Source: JAOPZW01 sp036379935 (lineage in GTDB: Bacteria; Actinomycetota; Thermoleophilia; Solirubrobacterales; Solirubrobacteraceae). From it: a DNA stretch of 48,836 nucleotides. Shown here piece after piece: positions 1 through 8,241 of this stretch. The translations under genes were made by a program, and so were the position numbers. Each line of letters opens with the position of its first letter. Positions within the stretch are counted from its first letter, which is position 1. The DNA lies in NCBI GenBank assembly GCA_036379935.1, contig DASVFT010000158.1, positions 1 to 48,836 on the forward strand, read 5' to 3'. The notes beneath the pieces are model-generated. The model did no database searches. It was not told the DNA's origin and saw only the letters and a list, made by a program, of their open reading frames with translations.

Positions 1-302
1 GCCGGACCTTCGAAGGCGACGGGCGCCCATGCGCGCTCCAGCGCCCGTCCAGCGGCGGGACAGCGCCGGCCGCACGGGACCGCCAGCCCGCACCAGGGAC
101 AGCGAACCCCGCGCAGGAACCGCACCTCGGCCCGGCACCGCGGGCACAGCGGCTGCCCGGCCGCGACGGGCGCGCGGCAGCTCCAGCACGCGGGCGGGGC
201 GAGCACGGCGCTTGCGCGCGCCAGCCAGTCGTGCGGCGGGGTGAGCACGGGGGTTGCGCGCGCCAGCCAGTCGCGCGGCGGGGCGAGGCGGTCGGGGAGC
301 AC
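1..302 (-). CDS. comF: ComF-family amidophosphoribosyltransferase, N-terminal part (runs off left edge)
   Basis: Reading the minus strand from GTG at 302 gives about 100 residues with no stop before the window edge. An in-frame TGA at 329-327 limits the start; GTG 302 is the first start codon after it. The segment carries the double zinc-ribbon typical of ComF proteins: Cys pairs at residues 39/42 (CWSC), 53/56 (CPRC), 68/71 (CPWC) and 77/81, followed by AWAPVAFEGP, which opens the phosphoribosyltransferase domain. ComF proteins are linked to DNA uptake in competent bacteria, but many non-competent actinobacteria keep one, so the role here is unknown. The phosphate-binding loop lies outside the window. 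The N-terminus ahead of the zinc ribbon contains a 14-residue duplication (separate entry). Confidence 0.8.
   Translation of the reverse strand, partial: MLPDRLAPPRDWLARATPVLTPPHDWLARASAVLAPPACWSCRAPVAAGQPLCPRCRAEVRFLRGVRCPWCGLAVPCGRRCPAAGRALERAWAPVAFEGP
199..282. repeat. 42-bp tandem duplication inside comF
   Basis: Two directly adjacent 42-nt units (199-240 and 241-282) differ at only four positions. On the minus strand they encode 14-residue repeats, PPRDWLARATPVLT and PPHDWLARASAVLA, so the reading frame is preserved. This looks like a recent in-frame slippage or duplication event in the ComF N-terminus. Confidence 0.9.
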
Positions 303-344
303 ACGTGGATGCTCGCGCCCATTGCCTCACGGCTCTAGGCGTGA

Positions 345-1163
345 TTGCGACAATCTCGCGCGGTGGCTGCGGACGCTTCGTGGACGTTGGATCCTGGTGC
401 CCTGGCGCTCATCGGCCTCGCCACGGCCGCCTACGTCCCGCGCTGGCGCCGCGTCCGCGCGCGCCACGGGCCCCGCGCCGCGCCGATCGGACGCCTCGTG
501 GCGTTCGCCGGCGCGATCCTGATGCTGCTCGCCGCGCTCGTCTCGCCCATCGATCGCCTCGGCGAGCAGGCCTTCACGATGCACATGGTCCAGCACATCC
601 TGCTGCTGGACTTCGCGCCCATCCTGCTCGTCGTGAGCCTGACGAAGGTCATCCTGCGCCCGGCCACGCGCCGCCTGCAGCGCCTCGAGCGCGCCGCGGG
701 TCCGCTCGCGCACCCGGCCGTGGCCGTCGTGCTCTACGTCGGCGTCATGTGGGCCTGGCACGTCCCGGCCCTGTACGACGCCGCACTGAGCCACCCGATG
801 ATCCACGCGTTCGAGCACACCTGCTTCATGAGCGTCGGCCTCCTGTACTGGTGGCACCTGCTCTCCCCCATCCGCTCGCGCGCGCACATGCACGGGATGG
901 GCCCCGTGCTCTACATGCTGACCACGAAGCTTCTCGTGGGCCTGCTCGGCATCGCGCTGACGTTCGCGCCCGACTCGCTCTACGCGTTCTACGCGCACCG
1001 CCCGCCGATCTGGGGCCTCGACTCCGGTTCGGACCAGGCCATCGCGGGCGCGATCATGGCGCTCGAGCAGTCGATCGTCATGGGCATCGCGCTCGTCTCG
1101 CTCTTCGTCCGGGCCCTGGCCGAGTCGGAGGCCGACGAGCAGCGAGCCGAACGCTACGCCTGA
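345..1163 (+). CDS. CtaG/Caa3-type cytochrome c oxidase assembly membrane protein
   Basis: A 272-residue polytopic membrane protein of the caa3_CtaG type, whose members are linked to assembly of cytochrome c oxidase. Visible hydrophobic segments include LALIGLATAAYV near the N-terminus, LVAFAGAILMLLAALVSP, HILLLDFAPILLVVSL, VVLYVGVMWAWH, CFMSVGLLYWWHLL, LLVGLLGIALTF and the final IVMGIALVSLFVRA. The family-typical histidines lie in FTMHMVQHILL, WAWHVPALYDAAL, FEHTCF and YWWHLLSPI. The TTG at 345 gives the longest form; GTG at 363 (MAADASWTLDP...) is an equally plausible start. It is divergent from comF and convergent with the uridylyltransferase gene, with a shared hairpin between them. No other oxidase gene is in the window. 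Confidence 0.85.
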   Translation: MRQSRAVAADASWTLDPGALALIGLATAAYVPRWRRVRARHGPRAAPIGRLVAFAGAILMLLAALVSPIDRLGEQAFTMHMVQHILLLDFAPILLVVSLTKVILRPATRRLQRLERAAGPLAHPAVAVVLYVGVMWAWHVPALYDAALSHPMIHAFEHTCFMSVGLLYWWHLLSPIRSRAHMHGMGPVLYMLTTKLLVGLLGIALTFAPDSLYAFYAHRPPIWGLDSGSDQAIAGAIMALEQSIVMGIALVSLFVRALAESEADEQRAERYA

Positions 1164-1174
1164 GGCAAGGGAAA

Positions 1175-1212
1175 CGCCCCCGTGCCATGCCCGAGGGCTG
1201 GGGACGGGGGCG
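1175..1212. terminator. Hairpin between convergent genes
   Basis: CGCCCCCGT (1175-1183) pairs perfectly with ACGGGGGCG (1204-1212), and the loop contains further GCCC/GGGC complementarity. It lies 12 nt after the ctaG-like stop and 42 nt from the stop of the opposing uridylyltransferase gene, the position of a bidirectional terminator. There is no U-tract, as is common in high-GC actinobacteria. Confidence 0.6.
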
Positions 1213-1253
1213 CGGACATGCTCTCTACCGCCACGGACGGATCTCCGCAACCG

Positions 1254-2618
1254 CTACCCGGCCAGGACGGCTCCGTCCTCGATGCGCGCCGGCCCCTCGA
1301 CCATGACCTCGCCGCGCACGACCACTCCGCGGCCGAACGTCACGTCGCCCGAGACCGTGACGCGACGGCACGCGACGAGCGACGGGGGGCCCGCCGGGAA
1401 GCGGGCCTCGAAGTCGCCGACGAGCTTGTAGAACCGCTCGTCGAGGTCGATCACCGGCGGCTCCTCGCGCTCCGGCGCCAGCTCGACGCGGCAGTCGTCG
1501 CGCAGCACGTAGGCGTCCGAGCGCAGGGCCAGGAGGTCGTTGGTGGTCTTGACCGGCGCGAACCGCCGGCGCGGGACATGGAGCGCCTGGGCGCCCTCGA
1601 AGACCCCGATCGCCGCACCCATCGCCGTCTCCAGCTGAATGACCTCCGGCGAGTCCGGGTCGGTGGGATCGACGGTCTTGCGATTGACGATGATGGGCAG
1701 GCCGAGCACGCCGTCGCGTTCCGCGAGGGTGTCGCGCAGCGCCTCGAGGTCGACCCAGAGGTTGTTGGTGTTGACATAGCGGTGGCGGTCGACGTCCTGG
1801 AGCTTCTCGAGGTCCTCCTTCGGCGTCTGGGCGCTCTCGCGCAAGACGAACCCGTCGTCGCGGCGACGGGCGATGTGCCCGCCCTTGCGATCGGCCTCGG
1901 TACGGCGCGCCACCTCCATCGCGAACGGGATCTCCTCGCGCCCGATCCACGACAGGATCCGGGGGTCGAGCACCGCGCCGAGGTTGTCGGAGTTCGAGAC
2001 GAAGGCGAAGCGGTAGCCGTGTCCCAGCAGCTCGTCGAGCATCCCCGACGTGACGAGCGCGGTGTAGAGGTCGCCGTGCCCGGGCGGCGCCCACTCCAGG
2101 CGCGGATCGTTCGGCCAGGACGCCGGCTGCAGGTCGTCGGCGCGGATCTTGGGCACCTTGTTCTGCAGGAAGTCCAGCGGCACGTCGGACCGGATCTCCG
2201 GATGGCTCGCGAGCGCGGCCAGCGAGTCCTCGCGCGTGGCGAACGAGTTCATGAGCACGAGCGGCACGCGGGCACCGAAGCGCTCGCGCAGGCTGAGCAC
2301 CTGGCCGCAGATGATGTCGAGGAAGGTCTTGCCGTCCTTGGCCTCGATGAGCGACTTGGCCTTGGTCATGCCCATGCTCGTGCCGAGGCCGCCGTTGAGC
2401 TTGAGGACCACCGCGGAGTCGACCAGGGAGGGGTCGCCCTCCGGCAGGTCGTCGAGCGCCGGCAGGTCCTCGACCGGCTCGATCTCGCTCTCGGGCAGCA
2501 TCCCCGAGGCGCCCTCGCGCAGCTGCTCGTAGTAGTACGCGAAGGTGTCGATCGCCGCTTGCGCGACGCCCTCGGCGCGCATCTTCTCGATGCTGGCCTG
2601 GAGGCCGTCGGGGGTCAT
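1254..2618 (-). CDS. UTP-glucose-1-phosphate uridylyltransferase, UDPGP (eukaryote-like) family
   Basis: A 454-residue protein starting MTPDGLQASIEKM. It should make UDP-glucose from UTP and glucose-1-phosphate. The signature LKLNGGLGTSMGMTKAKSLI (about residue 70) followed by KDGKTFLDI is the nucleotide-binding loop of the UDPGP family, the fold of eukaryotic UGP2, not of bacterial GalU. Further family features are LMNSFATRED, the FVSNSDNLGA segment and GHIARRRDDGFVLRE. The C-terminus (SGDVTFGRGVVVRGEV...) is a short left-handed beta-helix. ATG 2618 overlaps the cupin stop by ATGA, so the two are translationally coupled. Product UDP-glucose is the substrate of the UDP-glucose dehydrogenase encoded at 9353-12013. 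Confidence 0.9.
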   Translation of the reverse strand: MTPDGLQASIEKMRAEGVAQAAIDTFAYYYEQLREGASGMLPESEIEPVEDLPALDDLPEGDPSLVDSAVVLKLNGGLGTSMGMTKAKSLIEAKDGKTFLDIICGQVLSLRERFGARVPLVLMNSFATREDSLAALASHPEIRSDVPLDFLQNKVPKIRADDLQPASWPNDPRLEWAPPGHGDLYTALVTSGMLDELLGHGYRFAFVSNSDNLGAVLDPRILSWIGREEIPFAMEVARRTEADRKGGHIARRRDDGFVLRESAQTPKEDLEKLQDVDRHRYVNTNNLWVDLEALRDTLAERDGVLGLPIIVNRKTVDPTDPDSPEVIQLETAMGAAIGVFEGAQALHVPRRRFAPVKTTNDLLALRSDAYVLRDDCRVELAPEREEPPVIDLDERFYKLVGDFEARFPAGPPSLVACRRVTVSGDVTFGRGVVVRGEVMVEGPARIEDGAVLAG

Positions 2619-3046
2619 GCGTCGTCGTCGCGATGAACGGTCTCGGGCGCGAAGGCGGGCAGGCACACGGCGAGGTACTCCGCCCCGCCCTGCTCGGGCG
2701 ACGAGTAGCGCACCCACTCCCCAGCCCGGACCAGGACGGCCTGCCCCGCGCGCACGTCCAATGCTCCGTTTTCATGCTCGACGTGGAGCGCGCCGTCGAG
2801 CACCACGGTCCACTCGTCGAACGCCGGGCGCTGTCCCGGCTCGACCCATCCCTCGGGCGACTGCATGCGCGCGACGCTCAGGCGGGATTCGCCCGTGTTG
2901 ACGCGACCGACGAACTCGTCGATGAGCTTGGGCTTGGAGCCGACGGCCTCGACGCGGCTGGGAGCGGGGATGAGCTCAGGCACGGGCACCGCAGCGTAGT
3001 AGTAGGTCGTGGGTGAAGGCGTTCCGGACGGATGTCTGGTTCGCAC
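2615..3046 (-). CDS. Cupin-domain protein upstream of the uridylyltransferase
   Basis: A small single-domain cupin, 143 residues if started at GTG 3046, which has GAGGGGG five nt upstream; in-frame GTGs at 2989 and 2983 (MPVPELIPAPSRVEAVGS) are alternatives and would begin nearer the conserved part. The beta-barrel core runs from about FDEWTVVLDGALHVEHEN to AGQAVLVRAGEWVRYSSPEQGGAEYLAVCLPAF. Metal-ligand histidines are partly replaced (HVEHEN region present, later His not evident), so it may be a binding protein, not an enzyme. Its stop overlaps the next start by ATGA, suggesting co-translation with the uridylyltransferase. Function unknown. Confidence 0.75.
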   Translation of the reverse strand: MRTRHPSGTPSPTTYYYAAVPVPELIPAPSRVEAVGSKPKLIDEFVGRVNTGESRLSVARMQSPEGWVEPGQRPAFDEWTVVLDGALHVEHENGALDVRAGQAVLVRAGEWVRYSSPEQGGAEYLAVCLPAFAPETVHRDDDA

Positions 3047-3101
3047 GGCCACCCCCTCAAAGTGCGCGCGCGGCGGCCGATGTCCTTTTTCGGTCCAGAA
3101 T

Positions 3102-3293
3102 ATGTCAGCACTAAAGAACAATCCTGATCCCGCGCGCTGCCCGAACTGCGGCGAGCGCGTCAGCCCCCAGGCCACCGCCTGCTGGCTGTGCGGTGCCCAG
3201 CTCGACCCGCGCCGCTGGCATCGCCCGCGCGGCCTGCCCCAGCGGGCGCGCGCCTACTGGCGCTCGCTCACCTCCAAGCAGGACGCGGACTAG
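3102..3293 (+). CDS. Small zinc-ribbon protein (63 aa)
   Basis: ATG 3102 begins a 63-residue basic protein, MSALKNNPDPARCPNCG..., with one zinc ribbon formed by CPNCG at residues 13-16 and CWLCG at 28-31, followed by an Arg/Trp-rich tail (DPRRWHRPRGLPQRARAYW). It is the only plus-strand gene between 1.2 and 16.3 kb and is divergent from the cupin. Its TAG stop (3291-3293) overlaps the stop of the opposing DUF72 gene (3290-3292), so the two are exactly tail-to-tail. Family unknown; zinc ribbons of this size often bind nucleic acid or act as adaptors. Confidence 0.7.
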   Translation: MSALKNNPDPARCPNCGERVSPQATACWLCGAQLDPRRWHRPRGLPQRARAYWRSLTSKQDAD

Positions 3294-3958
3294 GCCCGCT
3301 CGCCGGTCAGCTCGAGCAGGCGCTGCGCGTAGGCGGGCGCGGTGGGCTCGGCCTCGTGGCGGAAGTAGCAGTGCACCGCGATGCCCTCTCCCAGCAATGG
3401 CGCCAAGCGCTGCGCCCAGCCGCGCAGCGCGACGTCGTCGTAGGGCGGCTCGCGCAGGCGCAGGTAGCGAAACGGCGCCGCGGACTCCATCTGGTTGACG
3501 CGCACCGCGGCGCGGCCCTCGAGCAGCGCCTCGACGCCGTCCCACGACGGATGGCGCAGGTCGAAGGCCACCCAGAGATCCTCGTCGAGGCCTTCGAGCA
3601 GCCCGCGCAGGAGGCCGTCGTCGCGCTTGCGGTCGTCGTGCAGACGCACGAGCAGCGGCCCGAGCCGGTCGCCGAGCGCCCGGACGCGCGCGCAGAACTC
3701 GGGCGCCTCCTCGAGGCGCCCCCACACCGAGATCCTGCGCGGCGCCTTGACCGCGAAGCGAAAGCCGTCGGGCACCGGGGCCGCCCAGCGCTCGAACTGC
3801 GGCGCCTGCGGCAGGCGGTAGAAGGTCGAGTTGAGCTCGACGGTCGGCAGCTGCCGCGAGTAGAAGGCCAGGAAGTCCGCCGAGCGCGTGCCCGCTGGAT
3901 AGAAGCCCGGCCGCCAGCTCTCGAAGGAGAAGCCCGAGGCGCCGGCGAGCAGGCTCAT
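3290..3958 (-). CDS. DUF72 family protein
   Basis: A 222-residue DUF72 (YecE-like) TIM-barrel protein. It begins MSLLAGASGFSFESWRPGFYP, matching the family's N-terminal G(T/A)SG(F/W)...W...FYP signature, followed by FYSRQLPTVELNSTFYRLP, VPDGFRFAVKAPR, LLVRLHDD, VAFDLRHPSW and the C-terminal FRYLRLREPPYDD and HCYFRHEAEPTAPAYAQRL. The biochemical role of DUF72 proteins is not established. ATG 3958 overlaps the TGA of the upstream S-adenosylhomocysteinase paralogue by ATGA, so it is translationally coupled to that gene. The frame upstream of this ATG is open for a long distance but is only a shadow of the two hydrolase genes. Confidence 0.85.
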   Translation of the reverse strand: MSLLAGASGFSFESWRPGFYPAGTRSADFLAFYSRQLPTVELNSTFYRLPQAPQFERWAAPVPDGFRFAVKAPRRISVWGRLEEAPEFCARVRALGDRLGPLLVRLHDDRKRDDGLLRGLLEGLDEDLWVAFDLRHPSWDGVEALLEGRAAVRVNQMESAAPFRYLRLREPPYDDVALRGWAQRLAPLLGEGIAVHCYFRHEAEPTAPAYAQRLLELTGERA

Positions 3959-5211
3959 CCCCACGAGTCGCGGTAGGCGGCCTGCTCGGGCGTCAGCTCG
4001 TCGATCGCCACGCCCAGCGCCGACAGCTTCAGGCGCGCCACCTCGCGGTCGATGGCCGCCGGCACCGGATACACGCCGGGCGCGAGGTCGGCCCCGTGGG
4101 CCACCAGGTCCTCGACCACCAGCGCCTGGAGCGCGAACGACATGTCCATGACCGCCGCCGGGTGCCCGCGGCCCGCGGCCAGGTTGACGACGCGACCGGA
4201 GGCCAGCAGGTTCAGGCGCCGGCCGCCGAGGTCGTACTGCTCGACCAGCGGCAGGACGTCGCGCACGTCGACCGCCAGGTCGCGCAGGGCGTCGAGGTCG
4301 ATCTCGACGTCGAAGTGCCCCGCGTTGGCCAGCACCGCGCCGTCCTTCATGCGCTCGAAGTGCTCGCGGCGCAGCACCGCGCGCGAGCCCGTCACCGTGA
4401 CGAAGACGTCGCCGCGCGCGGCCGCCTCGAGCGCGGGCATGACTTCGAAGCCCTCCATGCGCGCCTCGAGGGCGCGGACCGGATCGACCTCGCAGACGAC
4501 GACCTGGGCGCCGGCGCCGCGCGCCCGCTCGGCCACCCCGCGTCCCGTCCAGCCGTAGCCGAGGACCACGAAGGTCTGGCCGGCCAGCAGCAGGTTCGTG
4601 GCGCGCAGGATCCCGTCGAGCGCCGACTGCCCCGTCCCGTAGTGGTCGTTGAAGATGCGCTCGGCGTGCGCCTCGTTGACCGCGATGACCGGACAGCTCA
4701 GGCGTCCCTCGGACTCGAGCGCGCGCACGCGCAGCAGGCCGGTGGTCGTCTCCTCGGCGCCGCCGATGAGCCGCTCGCGGACGCGGGCGCGGCCGTGGTG
4801 CAGGAGCGTGACGAGGTCGGCACCGTCGTCGAGGGTCACGTGCGGCCGGCGCCGCGCGCATGCCGCCACGTGGGCCGCGTAGGCCTCGGCGTCCTCGCCG
4901 CGGCGGGCGTGGACCTCCGCGCCGTAGCGCTCGGTCAGCGCAGCGGCGGTCTCGTCCTGGGTCGACAGCGGGTTGGCCGCGCACAGCGCCACCTCGGCGC
5001 CCCCGGCCATGAGCGCTCGCACGAGGTTCGCCGTCTCGGCGGTGACGTGCAGGCACGCCGCCACGGCGATGCTGTCGAGCGGGCGCTGCGCCTCGAAGCG
5101 CTCGCGGATGGAGCGCAGGACGGGCATCTGGGCGTCGGCCCATTCGATGCGCGCCTGGCCCGCCTCCGCGAGCGCGGGATCGGCGATGTCCGATGTTGCC
5201 GTGGTGGCCAT
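3955..5211 (-). CDS. Divergent S-adenosylhomocysteinase paralogue with altered active site
   Basis: A 418-residue member of the S-adenosylhomocysteine hydrolase family, close in style to the shorter archaeal/Thermotoga type: it lacks the roughly 40-residue insert and the C-terminal KPDHYRY tail of the neighbouring AhcY. Conserved are His55 (CLHVTAET), the LDDGAD aspartates (128-129), EETTTG (153-157), the NAD loop GYGWTGRG (about 219), GHFDVEID and GHPAAVMDMSFA. However, the canonical TK-x-x-FDN segment reads AERIFNDHYGTG: the positions of human Lys186, Asp190 and Asn191 are Glu184, Asn188 and Asp189. The enzyme may therefore use another substrate or be a regulatory pseudoenzyme. It lies 15 nt after ahcY and overlaps the DUF72 start by 4 nt. 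Confidence 0.85.
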   Translation of the reverse strand: MATTATSDIADPALAEAGQARIEWADAQMPVLRSIRERFEAQRPLDSIAVAACLHVTAETANLVRALMAGGAEVALCAANPLSTQDETAAALTERYGAEVHARRGEDAEAYAAHVAACARRRPHVTLDDGADLVTLLHHGRARVRERLIGGAEETTTGLLRVRALESEGRLSCPVIAVNEAHAERIFNDHYGTGQSALDGILRATNLLLAGQTFVVLGYGWTGRGVAERARGAGAQVVVCEVDPVRALEARMEGFEVMPALEAAARGDVFVTVTGSRAVLRREHFERMKDGAVLANAGHFDVEIDLDALRDLAVDVRDVLPLVEQYDLGGRRLNLLASGRVVNLAAGRGHPAAVMDMSFALQALVVEDLVAHGADLAPGVYPVPAAIDREVARLKLSALGVAIDELTPEQAAYRDSWG

Positions 5212-5226
5212 CGCCGGGCCCCGGGG

Positions 5227-6684
<1,458 letters not shown>

Positions 6685-6710
6685 CGTGTCCTTGGGTTCG
6701 GGGACGGTGC

Positions 6711-7073
6711 TCAGGTCAGTTGGGCGGCGGCGGTGAGCAGGCGCTCGTGCTTGCGCTGCTCGAAGCTCAGCCAGTCGCTCTCGGCGATGTCGGCGGGACG
6801 CTCGGGCTCGGCGGCGAACCAGCCCTCCACCGCCTCGCGCAGCTCATCCTCGGCGCGCAGGCGCTGGGCGAAGCCCATGTCACCGAGGCCGACGTCGTGC
6901 TCGGTCAGCAGCTCGCGCAGGGTCCGCAGCCGCTGCAGCTCGGGCGCGCCGTACAGGCGGTACCCGCCCTCCGAGCGCGGCGCGTCGAGCAGCCCGACAC
7001 GCTCGATGTAGCGCAGCATGCGCGGCGACCAGCCGGTGGTCTCGGCGGCTTCGTTGATGGTCAGCGCCTCCAC
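6711..7073 (-). CDS. MerR-family transcriptional regulator
   Basis: A 120-residue protein started by GTG at 7073. The N-terminal winged helix-turn-helix is clear: LTINEAAETTGWSPRMLRYIERVGLL (residues about 4-29), then GYRLYGAPELQRLRTLREL, as in MerR proteins. The C-terminal half is short and Glu/Arg-rich with no cysteine metal site, so it is not a typical metal or redox sensor. It lies directly upstream of ahcY on the same strand (26-nt gap), and a 26-bp dyad sits just in front of its start; I infer autoregulation and control of the methyl-cycle genes. The effector is unknown. Confidence 0.9.
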   Translation of the reverse strand: MEALTINEAAETTGWSPRMLRYIERVGLLDAPRSEGGYRLYGAPELQRLRTLRELLTEHDVGLGDMGFAQRLRAEDELREAVEGWFAAEPERPADIAESDWLSFEQRKHERLLTAAAQLT

Positions 7074-7078
7074 CCCAC

Positions 7079-7104
7079 AACCTTACCACGATTGTGTCAA
7101 GGTT
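7079..7104 (-). promoter_or_regulatory. Dyad operator candidate upstream of the MerR gene
   Basis: The 26 bp at 7079-7104 form an imperfect inverted repeat: outer arms AACCTT and AAGGTT pair perfectly and inner CAC/GTG and AT positions also match. On the minus strand TTGACA lies at 7100-7095, and a -10-like TAAGGT lies at 7085-7080, six nt before the GTG start, consistent with a leaderless transcript. TTGACA is too close to TAAGGT (9 bp) for an ordinary promoter pair, so the -35 assignment is uncertain. Confidence 0.5.
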
Positions 7105-7155
7105 CTGAAGCTCGAGCCGCTCCCGCCAATGCCCGCCGCCCTCGCCCACGCGGGC

Positions 7156-8223
7156 CTAGCGCTCGCCGGCGAGCTCGGCCTTCAGGCGGTCGAGGATCTC
7201 GACGGGCTGGGGGTCGACGCCGCGCAGCGCGGCGAGGTAGATCGAGACGAGGTCGCCGAGCAGGACGAGCGAGAAGACGCGCTCGACGGCCGTCTGGCCA
7301 CGGGACTCGACGCGGTGCACGCCGGCGGCGCCCGGGGCGATCAGCTGCGCCGTCAGCTCGATGCGCTCCTTGACCCGCGGATGCATGTCGGCGTCGTCGA
7401 GGAAGACGGCCGAGAAGCGCCCGAACTCGGCGGCGGCGCCCCACCCGACGATCTCGTTGTGGTCGAGCTCGGGCAGCTCGAGCGCGTAGGCCGGCGCCTT
7501 GGCGTTCTCGTTGACCTGCGTCTTCCAGCGGTAGGCGATCGGCGTCGTTAGGCCGGCGCCGGCCACGACCGGGACGCTGCCGTGCAGCGCGCGGGCCAGG
7601 CGCTTGGCCAGGCCGTCGGGCGGTCCCTCGGGTCCCCATTCGATGACGAGCTCCTCGAGGTGGTCGGCGGCCACGTCGAGCTCGGAGTTCATCCCGGGGC
7701 CGACGCCGGCGAGGGCGGCGACCTGGAGCGCCGCGACGGTCATGTAGGCGATCGCCGCGCGTGGCTCGAAGCCGCCGGCCACCGGCACCACGGGCACGTC
7801 CTCGGCGCGCGCCAGGTCGGCCAGCTTGCCGCCGCTCGTCACCACCACGCGCTGCGCGCCGATGACGCCCGCCGCCTCGTAGCAGGCGAGCACCTCCTCG
7901 GTGTCGCCGGAGTACGAGGCGCACAGGACCGTGGTGTCGGGCGTGGTCCACGGCGGCAGGCCGTAGGCCTGCGCGGCCAGCAGCGGGCGCGAGGCGTGGT
8001 CGCCGAGGATGGCGCGCGCCAGCTGGCCGCCCATCGCCGAGCCGCCCATCCCGGCCACGATCATCCCGCCGGGCGAGTCCCAGGGCTCCAGGCCGGCGGA
8101 CTCGACCTTCCACAGCGCGTCGCGCAGGTGCTCGGGGATCGCAAGCACGTCGGTCAGCTGGTCGGTGGGATCCGACCGGCCGAGCGTCTCGCGGTCGAGC
8201 TCGAGCTCCTCAGTGCTGGACAT
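7156..8223 (-). CDS. Bifunctional phosphoglucose/phosphomannose isomerase (SIS domains)
   Basis: A 355-residue protein of the two-SIS-domain bifunctional PGI/PMI family, interconverting fructose-6-phosphate with glucose-6-phosphate and mannose-6-phosphate. Hallmarks are IVAGMGGSAMGGQLAR (about residue 55), CASYSGDTEEVLACYEAA (about 100), the VTSGGKLADLA loop, and LDHNEIVGWGA in the second domain, with the catalytic Glu/His region near SRGQTAVERVFSLVLLGD. The start ATG 8223 is preceded by GAGGGG (about 8 nt). It sits 18 nt downstream of the sugar nucleotidyltransferase, as expected if mannose-6-phosphate feeds the mannosylation side of the same cluster. Confidence 0.93.
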   Translation of the reverse strand: MSSTEELELDRETLGRSDPTDQLTDVLAIPEHLRDALWKVESAGLEPWDSPGGMIVAGMGGSAMGGQLARAILGDHASRPLLAAQAYGLPPWTTPDTTVLCASYSGDTEEVLACYEAAGVIGAQRVVVTSGGKLADLARAEDVPVVPVAGGFEPRAAIAYMTVAALQVAALAGVGPGMNSELDVAADHLEELVIEWGPEGPPDGLAKRLARALHGSVPVVAGAGLTTPIAYRWKTQVNENAKAPAYALELPELDHNEIVGWGAAAEFGRFSAVFLDDADMHPRVKERIELTAQLIAPGAAGVHRVESRGQTAVERVFSLVLLGDLVSIYLAALRGVDPQPVEILDRLKAELAGER

Positions 8224-8241
8224 GATCGGCCCCTCCTCGGT

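Noticed and set aside
1182..2636. Long plus-strand open frame opposite the uridylyltransferase gene
   Set aside because: It is an antisense shadow made by the high third-position GC of the real gene; its translation is Arg/Val/Leu/His-rich with no motif.
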